DNA from: CAUZFZ01 sp963579025
GTDB taxonomy: Bacteria; Planctomycetota; Planctomycetia; Planctomycetales; Planctomycetaceae
Length of the DNA stretch: 64,000 nt
Assembly (NCBI GenBank): GCA_963579025.1
Contig: CAUZFZ010000015.1
Coordinates: forward strand, 29,108-93,107
Direction: 5' to 3'
The notes below the pieces were generated by a model. It saw nothing but the letters and a program-made list of their open reading frames with translations. It did not search any database and was not told where the DNA came from. Positions 14,839 through 24,547 of this stretch are shown here, one piece after another. Position numbers and translations under genes: made by a program. Each line of letters opens with the position of its first letter. The stretch's first letter is position 1.

Positions 14839-15936
14839 ATGCGTTTCGAGAAGTCCAACCGCACTCCTTACCTGGGCCGCCGCGACCAGTTTCGACTGGC
14901 GATGATGGTCGTGCTGATCGGGTTTGTGCTTTTGTCGATTGAAATGGCATCGCGCGAGAGTACCTGGTACTGGCTTACCGGAAACCCGGGGACCGACACA
15001 TCGCCGACCGATTCCACTCCGCAACGTTCGTCGGCAGGACCGAAAATCGATTTCAATCCGCGGGTGGACGACGAGCCACTGCCGCTTGGTGTAATCCGAG
15101 TCGAGAAGGCGCCCAGGCATTCCGAAGACGGCGAACCGGTCGAGCTGGGCACTGATTTCAGTCTCGCGCCAGAGCAGATCGCAAGGATTCGAGACAACGC
15201 CGTCGGAATTCGCTCCGCCGAACGCGACGTGTACCACGACACCCTCGCGCGAGTTCGTGAGATTCCATTGAAGAAGCAGCAGGAGGCCGCACGGGATGAC
15301 GTGGCCTTTGCCGTGCTGATGACCGAGTCCCAGGAGTTCATCGGCAGGCTGATCACGGTGAAGGGAGAGATTCGGCGGCTCATCGCGATCCCTCCGGGAC
15401 GGAACGATCACGGTATTGAAGATCTCTGGGAGGCCGTGATGTTCAATGCCGACTCGGGGTCGGAGAACCCGTATCTCATTCGATTTACGAAACTTCCCGA
15501 AGGGATCCCAACTGGTATGCAGCTGCAGTCCGGCACGCTGGTCGAAGTGACCGGTTACTACTTCAAGCGTTTCGGTTACCCCACTCATGATCATCGGCTG
15601 CACGTCGCTCCAATGGTTCTCGCCAGAACACTGAAGTGGTTCAAGCCGCGGTCTGCACAGAAGCCGAACGACCTGGGTCTGATCCCTTACGTCCTGGCGT
15701 TTGCCGCGATCATCGGCACAACAATTGGCGTCATGCTGTACCAGTTCCGTTCGAGCGATCGCAAATTTGAACGAGAGCATCTGAGGCGTTTAACCGAGGC
15801 ACCACGAGAAGCCATCGCCGCCATCGACCACCTGCCGGTCATTGACGTTGGCGACGCGCTCCGTCAGATGTCGCAATTCGATAGAGCCACGCCGACGGAA
15901 TCACAGGCAGCCAAACCCGACCCCGAGAGCAGTTAA
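14839..15936 (+). CDS. Hypothetical protein with two membrane segments
   Basis: This 365-residue protein has a membrane segment at about residues 20-36 (LAMMVVLIGFVLLSI) and a second at about 278-300 (LIPYVLAFAAIIGTTIGVML). The roughly 240 residues between them probably face the periplasm, and the C-terminal 65 residues would be cytoplasmic. The middle contains FIGRLITVKGEIRRLIAIPP and SGTLVEVTGYYFKRFGY. These spaced beta strands look like OB-fold-like modules seen in planctomycete envelope proteins. No catalytic motif was recognised. The 110-base palindrome lies just upstream of the start. It converges with the propeller gene pair, 39 bases away. Confidence 0.75.
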   Translation: MRFEKSNRTPYLGRRDQFRLAMMVVLIGFVLLSIEMASRESTWYWLTGNPGTDTSPTDSTPQRSSAGPKIDFNPRVDDEPLPLGVIRVEKAPRHSEDGEPVELGTDFSLAPEQIARIRDNAVGIRSAERDVYHDTLARVREIPLKKQQEAARDDVAFAVLMTESQEFIGRLITVKGEIRRLIAIPPGRNDHGIEDLWEAVMFNADSGSENPYLIRFTKLPEGIPTGMQLQSGTLVEVTGYYFKRFGYPTHDHRLHVAPMVLARTLKWFKPRSAQKPNDLGLIPYVLAFAAIIGTTIGVMLYQFRSSDRKFEREHLRRLTEAPREAIAAIDHLPVIDVGDALRQMSQFDRATPTESQAAKPDPESS

Positions 15937-15975
15937 TGTCGTAACGGACCTGGAGTCTCTGCGGCGGTCTCGCGG

Positions 15976-18423
15976 TCAGCGTGGCAGGCAGACAAAGTGC
16001 ACGTGGGCGACATTGGGCCCGCGCGTCGCGAAGACGGCGAATCCCTGGCAACTGTAGGCCTGAAAGTGAGGGGACGTGTCCAGCCAGGAGAGGTCGTACT
16101 GCGTGCCGGTTCGATATGTCGAACACTGGTGGTCCGCGGCGACCAGATGCTGCAGGCCGGTTTTCGTGTAGGCGTACACGGAACCCGGGCAGTCGCTGAA
16201 CAGCAGCTCGCCGGCGTAGGCGGGCACACGCAGTTTCTGATTGATCCGTCCGTCACGCCACAGATTCACCTGATCGATTGGCTGCCCGCGAATGCGGCCG
16301 AACCAGATGTTGCCCGCACGATCCTGCAGATGAGCATGCCCGGAATTGACCAGCGACACATCCTGTTTCGGACCGATCACTCGTATGGATTCCTGCCCGC
16401 TGATGACGTCGGACATGTTTCCAGCTCGGCCCTGTGTCGATGCGATCCACAGCGCGCCGTCACGGTCACGCAGACTGTAACCTGCGAAGCCGGACATCCG
16501 GGACAGGACGTGCGGCGCTTTGGCGAAGTGCAATTCTCCCTCTTCGAACTGGCCGAAGAATGAGCGGCCTCCGTCGTGGCGCAGCGACAGATCACTCACG
16601 AAGACGCGTTCGCCATCGCCGATCGGGGCGAGGATCGACGTCACACCACGTCTCGATCCGGCCGCTATCAACGCGTCGGTGGCGTCGTACCACAAGTCAC
16701 CGTCCAGCAGGCGCAACGCGCGGTTATGCAGGCACCAGATCCGCCCGTCACCACCAACCACAATCTGCAGTGCCAGCTTCTCCTCCGGCCTGGGTTTGTC
16801 GGGTCCGAAGGCATACTGCAGCCAGTCCCTTTGATCTTCGATCACTCGAAACAGATCGCCCGAATCGATCAGCTTCCCCGGCTGGCATAGCGCCGCGCGA
16901 TCGCCGTTCTGAACCAGCACCATGCCGTCCAGCCCGGGAATCATGGATTCGATGGCGGTTGCGCGTCCGCGCGTCTTGTCCGGAAACGGTGAACCCGGCA
17001 GCGTGTGCCAGCCATTGTTCGTGTGACAGATCAATCGTCCCTCGGGATTTGTGGCCCACACTGTGCCATCTCCACTGACAGTGACGGGTCCCGGTCCGAT
17101 TTCGTGAGAGACAACATGCAGAGACGGATTGGTGCGGCCGTGGGGCGACCACACCATCAGGGGATGAGTTTCACTGGCGGTGGCCGAGGATGACGTATAA
17201 ACGCGTCCGTAGCGGTCGACCGCATGCAGGACCCGGAAACCCGGATGAGGAATCTGACCCAGTCGCTTCTGCGTGACAGGGTCGAGCAGCAGCGGCTTGC
17301 CACGCCCGTAACTGTTGGGCAGCCAGAACGCTTCACTTCCCGGCGTAAGAATCGCCCGCGGCACGAGCCCGGCAGTTCGGCCAAACGCATTCATTAGCTT
17401 CCTGTCGTTCTGAAGCACGCGCACGTCGCCGTTCGGCCCGGCAGTGATCAGACCTCCGGCATAGCCGTCGCCGCCACCGGAGTTCACGTCGTCCGCATCG
17501 ACGCCGTCGATCATTTCGGCAAGGACATAAACGCGACCGGTTTCGTCCGCGTACAGGTTCTTAACTCTCGAGGCGCGGACTTTGCCGAACAGTACAGAAT
17601 CAGCACCCGTCGGTTTTTCGAATTCGAGTCTGCCGTTGTCCTGAAGGACCGCCCGCTGAACCAGCCGTTCGGTGTCGATGTATAAGAAACTCCGTGACGA
17701 TTCGGCGACCAGTTGAGTCAATGATGAAAGCTTCGTATGGACGGGCACGTTGTGAATGGCCCATTTTCCGCGATGCAACAGCCACACGTCCTGATTACCC
17801 AGCGTCCACGCCACTGCGAGTTTCCCCTGTGGCTCGACCGACAAACGTACGTGTTTGCCATACGGCACGCGCTCGCCGGTCATGACCTGATAAGACCACT
17901 CGTCATTCTGGAACCGGTAAACGCCCCGCAGCCCAAGCAGCCAGGCCGCGTCTCCCGCGTAGCGGTGTGCGTCGGCATGGATCAGAGCACCCCGCGTCTG
18001 GCAGCGTGCATAAACGCGATTGGTCGTGTCGACGGTCGAGTGAGTGATCCAGTTCTCACCGTCGTAACCGAGGACCATGTGGAGTTGATACGAAACAAAC
18101 CAGACGCGGCCTTCAGGTTCGAACAGCGCGATGTGAGCATTCCGAATCTGCGGAACCTGACGGTCAAACTGCTCCGCGATGTGAGCCTGAAGCTGCTGCA
18201 CATCCCATTTGGCGTAACCGCGACCGTCCTGCAGCCAGACTCTTCCTGACGGATCGGCCAGGGCAGACCGAATCCCGAGTGGCAGCGGTTGCCATTGAGC
18301 ATCGGTCAGGACGACGTCCGCAATTTCCGGTCCGTTAACGTCATCGTCATCGGCCTGGCCAATACCGATCAGCAGCGTCAGCGCCGCGACTCCAGATACA
18401 CTCATCAAGCGAAGCATGTTCAT
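15976..18423 (-). CDS. Secreted beta-propeller protein, second of a coupled pair
   Basis: This 815-residue protein begins with a signal peptide (MNMLRLMSVSGVAALTLLIG). It then has repeated strands of the type DPSGRVWLQDGRGY, EPEGRVWFVSY, DGTVWATNPEGRLI, DGRIWCLHNRALRLLDGD, DGALWIASTQGR and AGNIWFGRIRG. This recurring xGxxWxxxxxG pattern is that of two-component-regulator propeller (Reg_prop) blades, so one or two seven-bladed propellers are likely. There is no kinase or DNA-binding domain, so it is a free extracytoplasmic sensor-like or binding protein. The ATG overlaps the upstream stop as ATGA (18420-18423). An extension to 18483 is not used. Confidence 0.75.
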   Translation of the reverse strand: MNMLRLMSVSGVAALTLLIGIGQADDDDVNGPEIADVVLTDAQWQPLPLGIRSALADPSGRVWLQDGRGYAKWDVQQLQAHIAEQFDRQVPQIRNAHIALFEPEGRVWFVSYQLHMVLGYDGENWITHSTVDTTNRVYARCQTRGALIHADAHRYAGDAAWLLGLRGVYRFQNDEWSYQVMTGERVPYGKHVRLSVEPQGKLAVAWTLGNQDVWLLHRGKWAIHNVPVHTKLSSLTQLVAESSRSFLYIDTERLVQRAVLQDNGRLEFEKPTGADSVLFGKVRASRVKNLYADETGRVYVLAEMIDGVDADDVNSGGGDGYAGGLITAGPNGDVRVLQNDRKLMNAFGRTAGLVPRAILTPGSEAFWLPNSYGRGKPLLLDPVTQKRLGQIPHPGFRVLHAVDRYGRVYTSSSATASETHPLMVWSPHGRTNPSLHVVSHEIGPGPVTVSGDGTVWATNPEGRLICHTNNGWHTLPGSPFPDKTRGRATAIESMIPGLDGMVLVQNGDRAALCQPGKLIDSGDLFRVIEDQRDWLQYAFGPDKPRPEEKLALQIVVGGDGRIWCLHNRALRLLDGDLWYDATDALIAAGSRRGVTSILAPIGDGERVFVSDLSLRHDGGRSFFGQFEEGELHFAKAPHVLSRMSGFAGYSLRDRDGALWIASTQGRAGNMSDVISGQESIRVIGPKQDVSLVNSGHAHLQDRAGNIWFGRIRGQPIDQVNLWRDGRINQKLRVPAYAGELLFSDCPGSVYAYTKTGLQHLVAADHQCSTYRTGTQYDLSWLDTSPHFQAYSCQGFAVFATRGPNVAHVHFVCLPR

Positions 18424-20855
18424 TGTCCCTGTAGACTGACCGATACGAGCGTGCTGACCGAACCGTTCTCCACCACGACCCACAGCTTCTGGTCGCGGAC
18501 ACCGACGAATGCCGCGGGGATGCCTCCCCAGTTGATGGGCATCGACCGCGTGATTTCGTCGCCCTCGGGAGACTGTCTATCAAAGCGCAGCCATGCCAGA
18601 CCGGTCGGTGTCAGGCAAACCACTTCATCGTTCTCGACGACCAGCGGTGTCAGGTGTTCCTGATATGTCGGCCGGCATGAACGCGGCTTGCTCGTTCCGC
18701 CGACCTGGTAGCCGTTAAACACGCGCGACTTGTGATTCCCCCACACGAAACCGGCCGGGTGCTCAATTACGGGAGCACCAAAATCCTTCAGCATGAACCA
18801 CTCATCAGCCGACTCGATGCGGTACACGCGGTCGAATCCCTGATGCAGCCACAGCCAGCCCTGTGAGTCGAGATACCAGCTTCCTGCATATGACTCAGGC
18901 CGAGACAAAGTGCCCGCGCCGGCCTGTTTGGCCGGTGGAGCACCGATACGCTGAACGGCCATTTCGCCATCGGGCTTGTCCACTTTGTGCCACGATGTGA
19001 TGCGGGAATTGGACCTGTCGGCCAGCACCAGTTGCCCGCTCCGCAGTGGCCCCATCAGGTCGAAGTTTCCGGTCTGAACGTTTTGCACCTCGGCAGCCAC
19101 GCCGCCGGTTCGCAACCGATCGACGGTCTTCCCGTCACTGATCCACAGGCTGTCGCCGATCGCCAGCCAGGGAGAGGCCAGAAATCGAGAGCCCGCCTGG
19201 CTGCGCAGGTCCTCTCGTCTGTCACAGGACTGAATCGGCGCTGCAGCGTGCATCCGGGCCAGTGAAGCAGATGCCAGTTCGAACAGTGTCGCCCCGGCTA
19301 CGATTGTTCCGTCACCCAGCACCAGTGAGGCAGAACCATTCTTGTTAAGCACCAGCATCGAACCATCACGTCCGGGCCACAGCGACGCGGCATCGGTCAG
19401 TCGATCGTCGAAGAGTTCAGGTTTGCTGCCCGGTTCCAGCGTGTTAACTGCTCCGTCGGGCCCAACCGTCCAGACCAGTCCGGTCGAGTCGAGCGCGGCG
19501 GAATATCCGATCCTCGCCCCGCTACCGGGTGATCGAACGACGGACTGCGTGCCAACCTGCACTGACTCGGTTGGCTTGCCATCGGACGAGAAGACCAGCG
19601 TTGCGCGTCCGCGTCCCAGATACACTCGACCGCGATGATCACAGCCCAGCAATCGATCGTCGGCCATCGTCTCTTCTTTGTCGGTGACCAGCAGCGGCTC
19701 GTGTGAACCGGCGGCCAACCGAAACATCCCGCGATCGCGCGTGAGCATCAGAAAGTCACCGCCGGACATCGCGGCAAGCTGGATGCGCGAGGGATCAGAG
19801 AACTCGATCCATTCGGCGTTGCCCAACAACGGGACGCGGACGAATCCCAGCGAACCATCGGAAACTCGCGCTGCCAGGAACAACAGCTCTCCTTTTGGTG
19901 ACAACGCGAAATGCCCCTGTGGTTGAATCCAATCATCACCCAACGGCAACTGACCGAGGGCCAATTTGTCGGGGTCCTCCTCAGATTGAGGCACGGCAAA
20001 CGGAACAGACAATTCACTGCCCGGTGGCGCAGCGAAACGAACTCGGCGATGACCTGCGAGAACAACAATCCCGTCCGGTCGAATCGCAGCCGCGTTCCAA
20101 TCGGCCGATACAACCGTGGCAGTGCTCCACTCACCGTCGTTAAAAAATGCCATAGTGGTCTGCCCCTCAGTGTCCTGCGGAGACCACGCAGCGACCCGTC
20201 CCTGGTGATCACTCACAACGCCGCGCACACCGGTATCCGGCCAGCCGGGAATTCGCTCTCGACGCAACGTTCCTTTCTGCAACTGGAAGAGTCCGGCACC
20301 CGATGCCAGCCACCAGCGTTCCGAACTGCCCTCCACCAGTCGCAGTTGAGCGCGGCGCGTTCGTGAAAACCTGTCCGATCCGAGTGGCCGATAAGTTCGC
20401 CACTTCCCGCGGTGAAGAGACCGGAGAACGGGTTGATACCCGTCGACCGTCAACCACAGGTCGTCTTCGCCAACTGCCTGCAGCGACGAGTTGAGTAGTA
20501 GCCGGAATTCGCCATCCCATTCCTGTTCCGCAGCCCAGCGAATGGCCTCAGCGTTCCCGTACAGTTTGTTGTAATACGTGTCTCCGTTATGCATCTCAAA
20601 GCACGGAGCCCGGTCCGAACGCAGCCTCACGTGCGTGATCGGCCGTGGCAGAGTCGCCCAGCGCTGATTGCCGGTGAGAATCCGCTTCAGCTCCTTCGCG
20701 GCAAGGTCGTACAGCGGCGTGAGCCCTTTCCCCGGGTACGCTGCGATTTTCGACCAAGGCTGCCGCGGCACATCGTCGCCGCGCACGTGCGGGCCGGTCC
20801 GCAGGATGATCGTGGCGCAGAACAGAATGCAGGCCAGACGCTGATAACGATTCAT
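18420..20855 (-). CDS. Secreted beta-propeller protein, first of a coupled pair
   Basis: This 811-residue protein starts at ATG 20855; a TTG two codons earlier is less likely. The signal peptide MNRYQRLACILFCATIILR ends near residue 26. Blade-like repeats include DHQGRVAAWSP, CDHRGRVYLGRGR, DSTGLVWTVGPDG, DSQGWLWLHQGFDRVYRIES and HPAGFVWGNHKSRVFNG. This is the same general pattern as the downstream gene, and the lengths are nearly equal (811 and 815), suggesting an old duplication. No catalytic domain was seen. The final ATGA overlap couples it to its neighbour. It lies 130 bases downstream of miaB on the same strand. Function unknown; ligand sensing or surface binding is inference. Confidence 0.75.
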   Translation of the reverse strand: MNRYQRLACILFCATIILRTGPHVRGDDVPRQPWSKIAAYPGKGLTPLYDLAAKELKRILTGNQRWATLPRPITHVRLRSDRAPCFEMHNGDTYYNKLYGNAEAIRWAAEQEWDGEFRLLLNSSLQAVGEDDLWLTVDGYQPVLRSLHRGKWRTYRPLGSDRFSRTRRAQLRLVEGSSERWWLASGAGLFQLQKGTLRRERIPGWPDTGVRGVVSDHQGRVAAWSPQDTEGQTTMAFFNDGEWSTATVVSADWNAAAIRPDGIVVLAGHRRVRFAAPPGSELSVPFAVPQSEEDPDKLALGQLPLGDDWIQPQGHFALSPKGELLFLAARVSDGSLGFVRVPLLGNAEWIEFSDPSRIQLAAMSGGDFLMLTRDRGMFRLAAGSHEPLLVTDKEETMADDRLLGCDHRGRVYLGRGRATLVFSSDGKPTESVQVGTQSVVRSPGSGARIGYSAALDSTGLVWTVGPDGAVNTLEPGSKPELFDDRLTDAASLWPGRDGSMLVLNKNGSASLVLGDGTIVAGATLFELASASLARMHAAAPIQSCDRREDLRSQAGSRFLASPWLAIGDSLWISDGKTVDRLRTGGVAAEVQNVQTGNFDLMGPLRSGQLVLADRSNSRITSWHKVDKPDGEMAVQRIGAPPAKQAGAGTLSRPESYAGSWYLDSQGWLWLHQGFDRVYRIESADEWFMLKDFGAPVIEHPAGFVWGNHKSRVFNGYQVGGTSKPRSCRPTYQEHLTPLVVENDEVVCLTPTGLAWLRFDRQSPEGDEITRSMPINWGGIPAAFVGVRDQKLWVVVENGSVSTLVSVSLQGQ

Positions 20856-20985
20856 GGTCAATCACGACCTCGACAAACGGGAAACTCTGAATCCCGGAAT
20901 CGTCTCACTCTTCGTCGGCAAAGTCCACGAGATTGGGTCTGTCCGATACTCGGCGAATGAGAACTCGCCTCCGTGGCAGCCACCT

Positions 20986-22434
20986 CTACGACACGACCGG
21001 CAATTCGATCGACATGTCATGCGTGACCTGTCGCGTCACAATGGATCCCAGCAGGGTCGTCTGCGTGCAGTCATGCACGTCGACTTCGACCATTGAGCCG
21101 GCCAGACGTGGATTACCATCAAACACCACGATGCGGTCGCAGTCCGTTCGACCCACCAGCTGATTTTTGTGCGCGTCGTCGTCGCCGTGCTTGACTGCCG
21201 TCTTGCTCGGGCCTTCGCACAGAACCAGCACCGTCGAACCGATCAGCTCGGCGTTGTCTTCTTCGGCGACGCGGTTTTGCAGCGCGAGCATTTCATTATT
21301 GCGACGCTTCTTCACGCTCTCGGGAATGTCGTCTGCCCATAACCCGTGGGCCTTCGTACCCGGCCGTTCGCTGTACTTGAAAATGAAACTGTTCTTGAAT
21401 CGGAACTCGCGAATCAGGTCCATGCTCATTTCGAACGACTCTTCGGTTTCGCCGCAGAATCCGACGATGAAGTCACTCGACACGGCACAGCCCGGAATCG
21501 TCGCGTTGATCCGAGTCATCATCTCACGGTAGTCGGCCACGGTGTAGCCGCGCTTCATCCGCTTGAGCATCTCATCGCAGCCGGACTGAGCCGGCACATG
21601 CAGGTAACGGCAGACCTTCGGCAGATCGCGTACTGCCTGCAGCAGATCGTCCGTCATGTCCTTCGGATAATTCGTGACGAACTTGATCCGGTCGATGCCC
21701 TCGGTGTCGTGGATCAGTTCCAGCAGGTCAGACAGCCGATACTCGCGACCGTCTTCGATGTGCCGGTAACTGTTGACCGTCTGTCCCAGCAGAGTGACTT
21801 CTTTGACTCCCTGTCCGGCCAGCGTCCGCACTTCCGACGCAATCTGACTGGGAGCCCGACTCTGTTCGGGACCGCGTGTCATGGGGACGACGCAGTAAGT
21901 ACAGAACTTGTCGCAGCCGATCATGATCCGCACGAATGCCTGGTAGGGACTCGGCCGCATCTCCGGATCACGCAGCGGGTCGTAGCTTTCAAAGCTGCCG
22001 GCCACTTCGGTTCGCGACCCGCCACGCCTGTCCAGACTGAGAGCCACCTGCCGCTCTCGGCTGCTTCGCGCTTCGTCGATCAACCTGGGAATCTCCGCCA
22101 GTTGACCGGTTCCCGCCACCAGATCGACATGCGGAGCGCGCTCGAAGATCAGCTCCTGATCCTTCTGAGCCATACAGCCCATGACACCAATGACCAGATT
22201 CGGCCGTTTCCGCTTACTGAACTTCAGCCGTCCCAACTGGCTGTAGATCTTGTGCTCGGCATGCTCACGGACGCTGCACGTGTTGAACAGGATGGTGTCG
22301 GCCGCGTGCATGTCACGAGTCAGTTCGTAGTTGGAACTGCGCAACGCTCCGACGACCAGTTCGCTGTCCAGCATGTTCATCTGGCAGCCGACAGTCTCGA
22401 TATACAGCCGGTGGTTATGGTCTGGTGCGGTCAT
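20986..22434 (-). CDS. miaB: tRNA-2-methylthio-N6-dimethylallyladenosine synthase
   Basis: This 482-residue radical-SAM methylthiotransferase adds the 2-methylthio group to i6A37 of tRNAs that read UNN codons. The N-terminal UPF0004 domain carries the auxiliary cluster ligands C17, C53 and C87 (YIETVGCQMN, NTCSVREHAE, GVMGCMAQ). The radical SAM cluster is C174, C178 and C181 in MIGCDKFCTYC. The C-terminal TRAM domain begins near residue 405. Length and order match MiaB rather than MtaB or RimO. The ATG at 22434 was chosen because the family conservation begins just after it; the frame extends 13 codons further up without support. Confidence 0.95.
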   Translation of the reverse strand: MTAPDHNHRLYIETVGCQMNMLDSELVVGALRSSNYELTRDMHAADTILFNTCSVREHAEHKIYSQLGRLKFSKRKRPNLVIGVMGCMAQKDQELIFERAPHVDLVAGTGQLAEIPRLIDEARSSRERQVALSLDRRGGSRTEVAGSFESYDPLRDPEMRPSPYQAFVRIMIGCDKFCTYCVVPMTRGPEQSRAPSQIASEVRTLAGQGVKEVTLLGQTVNSYRHIEDGREYRLSDLLELIHDTEGIDRIKFVTNYPKDMTDDLLQAVRDLPKVCRYLHVPAQSGCDEMLKRMKRGYTVADYREMMTRINATIPGCAVSSDFIVGFCGETEESFEMSMDLIREFRFKNSFIFKYSERPGTKAHGLWADDIPESVKKRRNNEMLALQNRVAEEDNAELIGSTVLVLCEGPSKTAVKHGDDDAHKNQLVGRTDCDRIVVFDGNPRLAGSMVEVDVHDCTQTTLLGSIVTRQVTHDMSIELPVVS

Positions 22435-22629
22435 GACAGCCGTCAATTGACTCGGGAATCCGACAGGAACCACGCATTAGAGCGAATTCCGCGATCCCGT
22501 GCCGCGCAGAATTGAGTCACGGAATCACGGTCATTCGACCGACGGCGCGGATTGATTGCGAGTGCGCTTTGTGTTGTGCCGTAAACCACGCAGTGAACTC
22601 TATGGGACTACCTGATCCGCTGGACGCGA

Positions 22630-23679
22630 TCAATAGCGCCCGAATTCGCAGTTTTTCAGTCGCCGTTGTAGCTCGTTGACTGCTTTCTTCGATGTGTCCG
22701 TGTCGTACAGACTGAGATAAGACAGACTCGTGAACGCGGCAAGGTGCGACAACGCCGCGTCGGAAATTCGCGTTTGCCCCAGACCGAGTGATTTGAGCTG
22801 ATGACTTGTCGTGGATTTGGCGAGTCGTTGAACGCCGCCATCTGTCACTTGAGTTCCCGACAGACCCAGGTGAGCCAGATTCGGAAGTGCTGTAATTGAC
22901 TCAACACCCGAGTCTGTCGTCTCTGTGTCGTTGAGATAAAGTGACTCAAGCCTCGACAATTGGACAAGGTGCTTCAGGCCATCGTCAGTGACGTTTGAGT
23001 GACCGAGAAAGAGACTTCGCAGACTTTTGCATTGACAGATCAGTTCAAGTTCCGCGTCGGACACGGACTCTCCGGGCAAATCAACCCGTGTTAGACCGGG
23101 AAAGGCGGGTAGTAACGTAAGAAGCTTTCGATTGACGTGTTTCTTCTCCAGTTGTAGTGCGGTGACCACACCATGTGTGTCAGTCGTCACTCCAACGTAA
23201 TTGCGCCAGATCAACTTCGCGGCTGCCGCTATTTCAGTCGCTCCTCCATTCGCGTCGACGTCGACAATGTTGTGAGTCACGTCCGTGAACGGATGCCGTG
23301 CCACTGCCTGAAACGCGCGGATTCCGTCGAGCGTCACAGCCGTCTTTCTGACCGACACAGAGAAAGGGGCGCGAATTGAGACGAGCCTGGCGAGACCGTG
23401 GTCTGTGATCCGGGGATTACCATCCAGGCGTATGTACGACGACGGCTGTAGCCGGACGACGTAAGCAAGTTCTGCGTCGGTGACATCGCAGTGACTCCAA
23501 TCCAGGTCGAGGCAGATTTGACCGAACAAACGCGATTCATCATCAACGTAGCCTCCACGATCCCGGACATACGAAACCGCATTCCGGTACATGGTCCGAT
23601 CCAGACCGATCAACGCCACCGGCACGGCCAGAAGGCTGACAACGATCAGTAATCCCAACCCCTTGACTGAGCTTCGCAT
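22630..23679 (-). CDS. Membrane-anchored leucine-rich-repeat protein
   Basis: This 349-residue protein starts MRSSVKGLGLLIVVSLLAVP, a single N-terminal membrane segment or uncleaved signal. Residues about 185-330 contain five or six leucine-rich repeats of about 24 residues, for example LRSLFLGHSNVTDDGLKHLV and LESLYLNDTETTDSGVESIT. The repeat type ends in a T-D/S-x-G-L step, common in planctomycete LRR proteins and close to the cysteine-free RI-like class. It probably displays a protein-binding surface outside the cytoplasm. The ankyrin gene lies 129 bases upstream on the same strand. The start at 23679 fits the hydrophobic leader; an extension to 23787 is not used. Confidence 0.8.
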   Translation of the reverse strand: MRSSVKGLGLLIVVSLLAVPVALIGLDRTMYRNAVSYVRDRGGYVDDESRLFGQICLDLDWSHCDVTDAELAYVVRLQPSSYIRLDGNPRITDHGLARLVSIRAPFSVSVRKTAVTLDGIRAFQAVARHPFTDVTHNIVDVDANGGATEIAAAAKLIWRNYVGVTTDTHGVVTALQLEKKHVNRKLLTLLPAFPGLTRVDLPGESVSDAELELICQCKSLRSLFLGHSNVTDDGLKHLVQLSRLESLYLNDTETTDSGVESITALPNLAHLGLSGTQVTDGGVQRLAKSTTSHQLKSLGLGQTRISDAALSHLAAFTSLSYLSLYDTDTSKKAVNELQRRLKNCEFGRY

Positions 23680-23808
23680 GAGTGGTTCACCAACGTATCC
23701 GAACGGCTTATGCTTGCTGCGACGCGTCAAGGATGATCGCTGCAGCAGCCATTCGACAATACCGATCACGGTGACCGTTTGCGGCAAGCGGCACCGCTAC
23801 CTCTGCAG

Positions 23809-24540
23809 TCAGACAGGTGGCGAAGAATTCAGAAGCACGACAACAATCGCTTCGTGGCTGTTTTCCTGTGCCAATTGAACGGCCGTATGGCCAGCACTGT
23901 CGCGGAGAGTGACGTCGGCCCCATTCGCAAGAAGCACACGAACGGCCTCTGTTGCCCCAGCGAATGCAGCCGTCATGAGCGGTGTCCAATGCGAATAGTC
24001 CGAATCGCGAATGTCGACGTCTTCATAAAAGGGTGCGAGTAGTGATACGGCGTCTCTATTTCCCATCGAGGCCGCGAGATGCAGTGGGGTGTTGCCGTTG
24101 ATGCCGGTGGTGGTCAGGCTCGCCCCGGCATCGACCAGTGGCTGCACGGCTTCAAGCATGTCGGCATCGATTGCCGCCAGCAGAGGATGGTACCCGTCGT
24201 CGCTTTGATCGAAGTCGGTACACCAGGGCAGCGTCTTTTCAACCAGCGGCAGTTCGCGTCGAAAGATCGCGGTCGACACGTATTCCGAGTCGTTCCCGGA
24301 CGGCGCGGCTGTGGGAACTCCCAGTTGCAGCAGGAGATCGATCGAAGGCAGGTCTCCGGCAGACACCGCCAGAAAAAGCAGGGACTCCGTGATACGTCGT
24401 GGTTGAAGTAGCTCGGGGTTTTCCGACACGACCGTCGCCAGATCGCTCAGGTCTCCCGAGGACTCGTACTGGTCCCAGGCCCATTGCGTGAAGTTGGCGA
24501 GCTCTGTTCGATTCACGTTGCTGCCTGAAACATAGAGCAA
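23809..24540 (-). CDS. Ankyrin-repeat protein
   Basis: This 243-residue protein contains about five ankyrin repeats. The clearest read GNTPLHLAASMGNRDAVSLL, HWTPLMTAAFAGATEAVRVL (with LLANGADVTLRDSAG) and HTAVQLAQENSHEAIVVVLL. There is no signal peptide. No ATG is available: the start is TTG 24540 or, more conventionally, GTG 24516 (residue 9). It lies 7 bases after the GNAT gene stop, so it is cotranscribed with it. Ankyrin arrays bind other proteins; the partner is unknown, and the acetyltransferase is a possible one by context only. Confidence 0.85.
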   Translation of the reverse strand: MLYVSGSNVNRTELANFTQWAWDQYESSGDLSDLATVVSENPELLQPRRITESLLFLAVSAGDLPSIDLLLQLGVPTAAPSGNDSEYVSTAIFRRELPLVEKTLPWCTDFDQSDDGYHPLLAAIDADMLEAVQPLVDAGASLTTTGINGNTPLHLAASMGNRDAVSLLAPFYEDVDIRDSDYSHWTPLMTAAFAGATEAVRVLLANGADVTLRDSAGHTAVQLAQENSHEAIVVVLLNSSPPV

Positions 24541-24547
24541 TCCGGAT

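Noticed and set aside
14773..15780. 335-residue open frame on the minus strand
   Set aside because: It is antisense to the two-helix membrane protein and starts within it. Its protein has no domain features.
21346..22515. 389-residue open frame on the plus strand
   Set aside because: It covers miaB on the opposite strand. MiaB carries all expected cysteines, so the antisense frame is not a gene.
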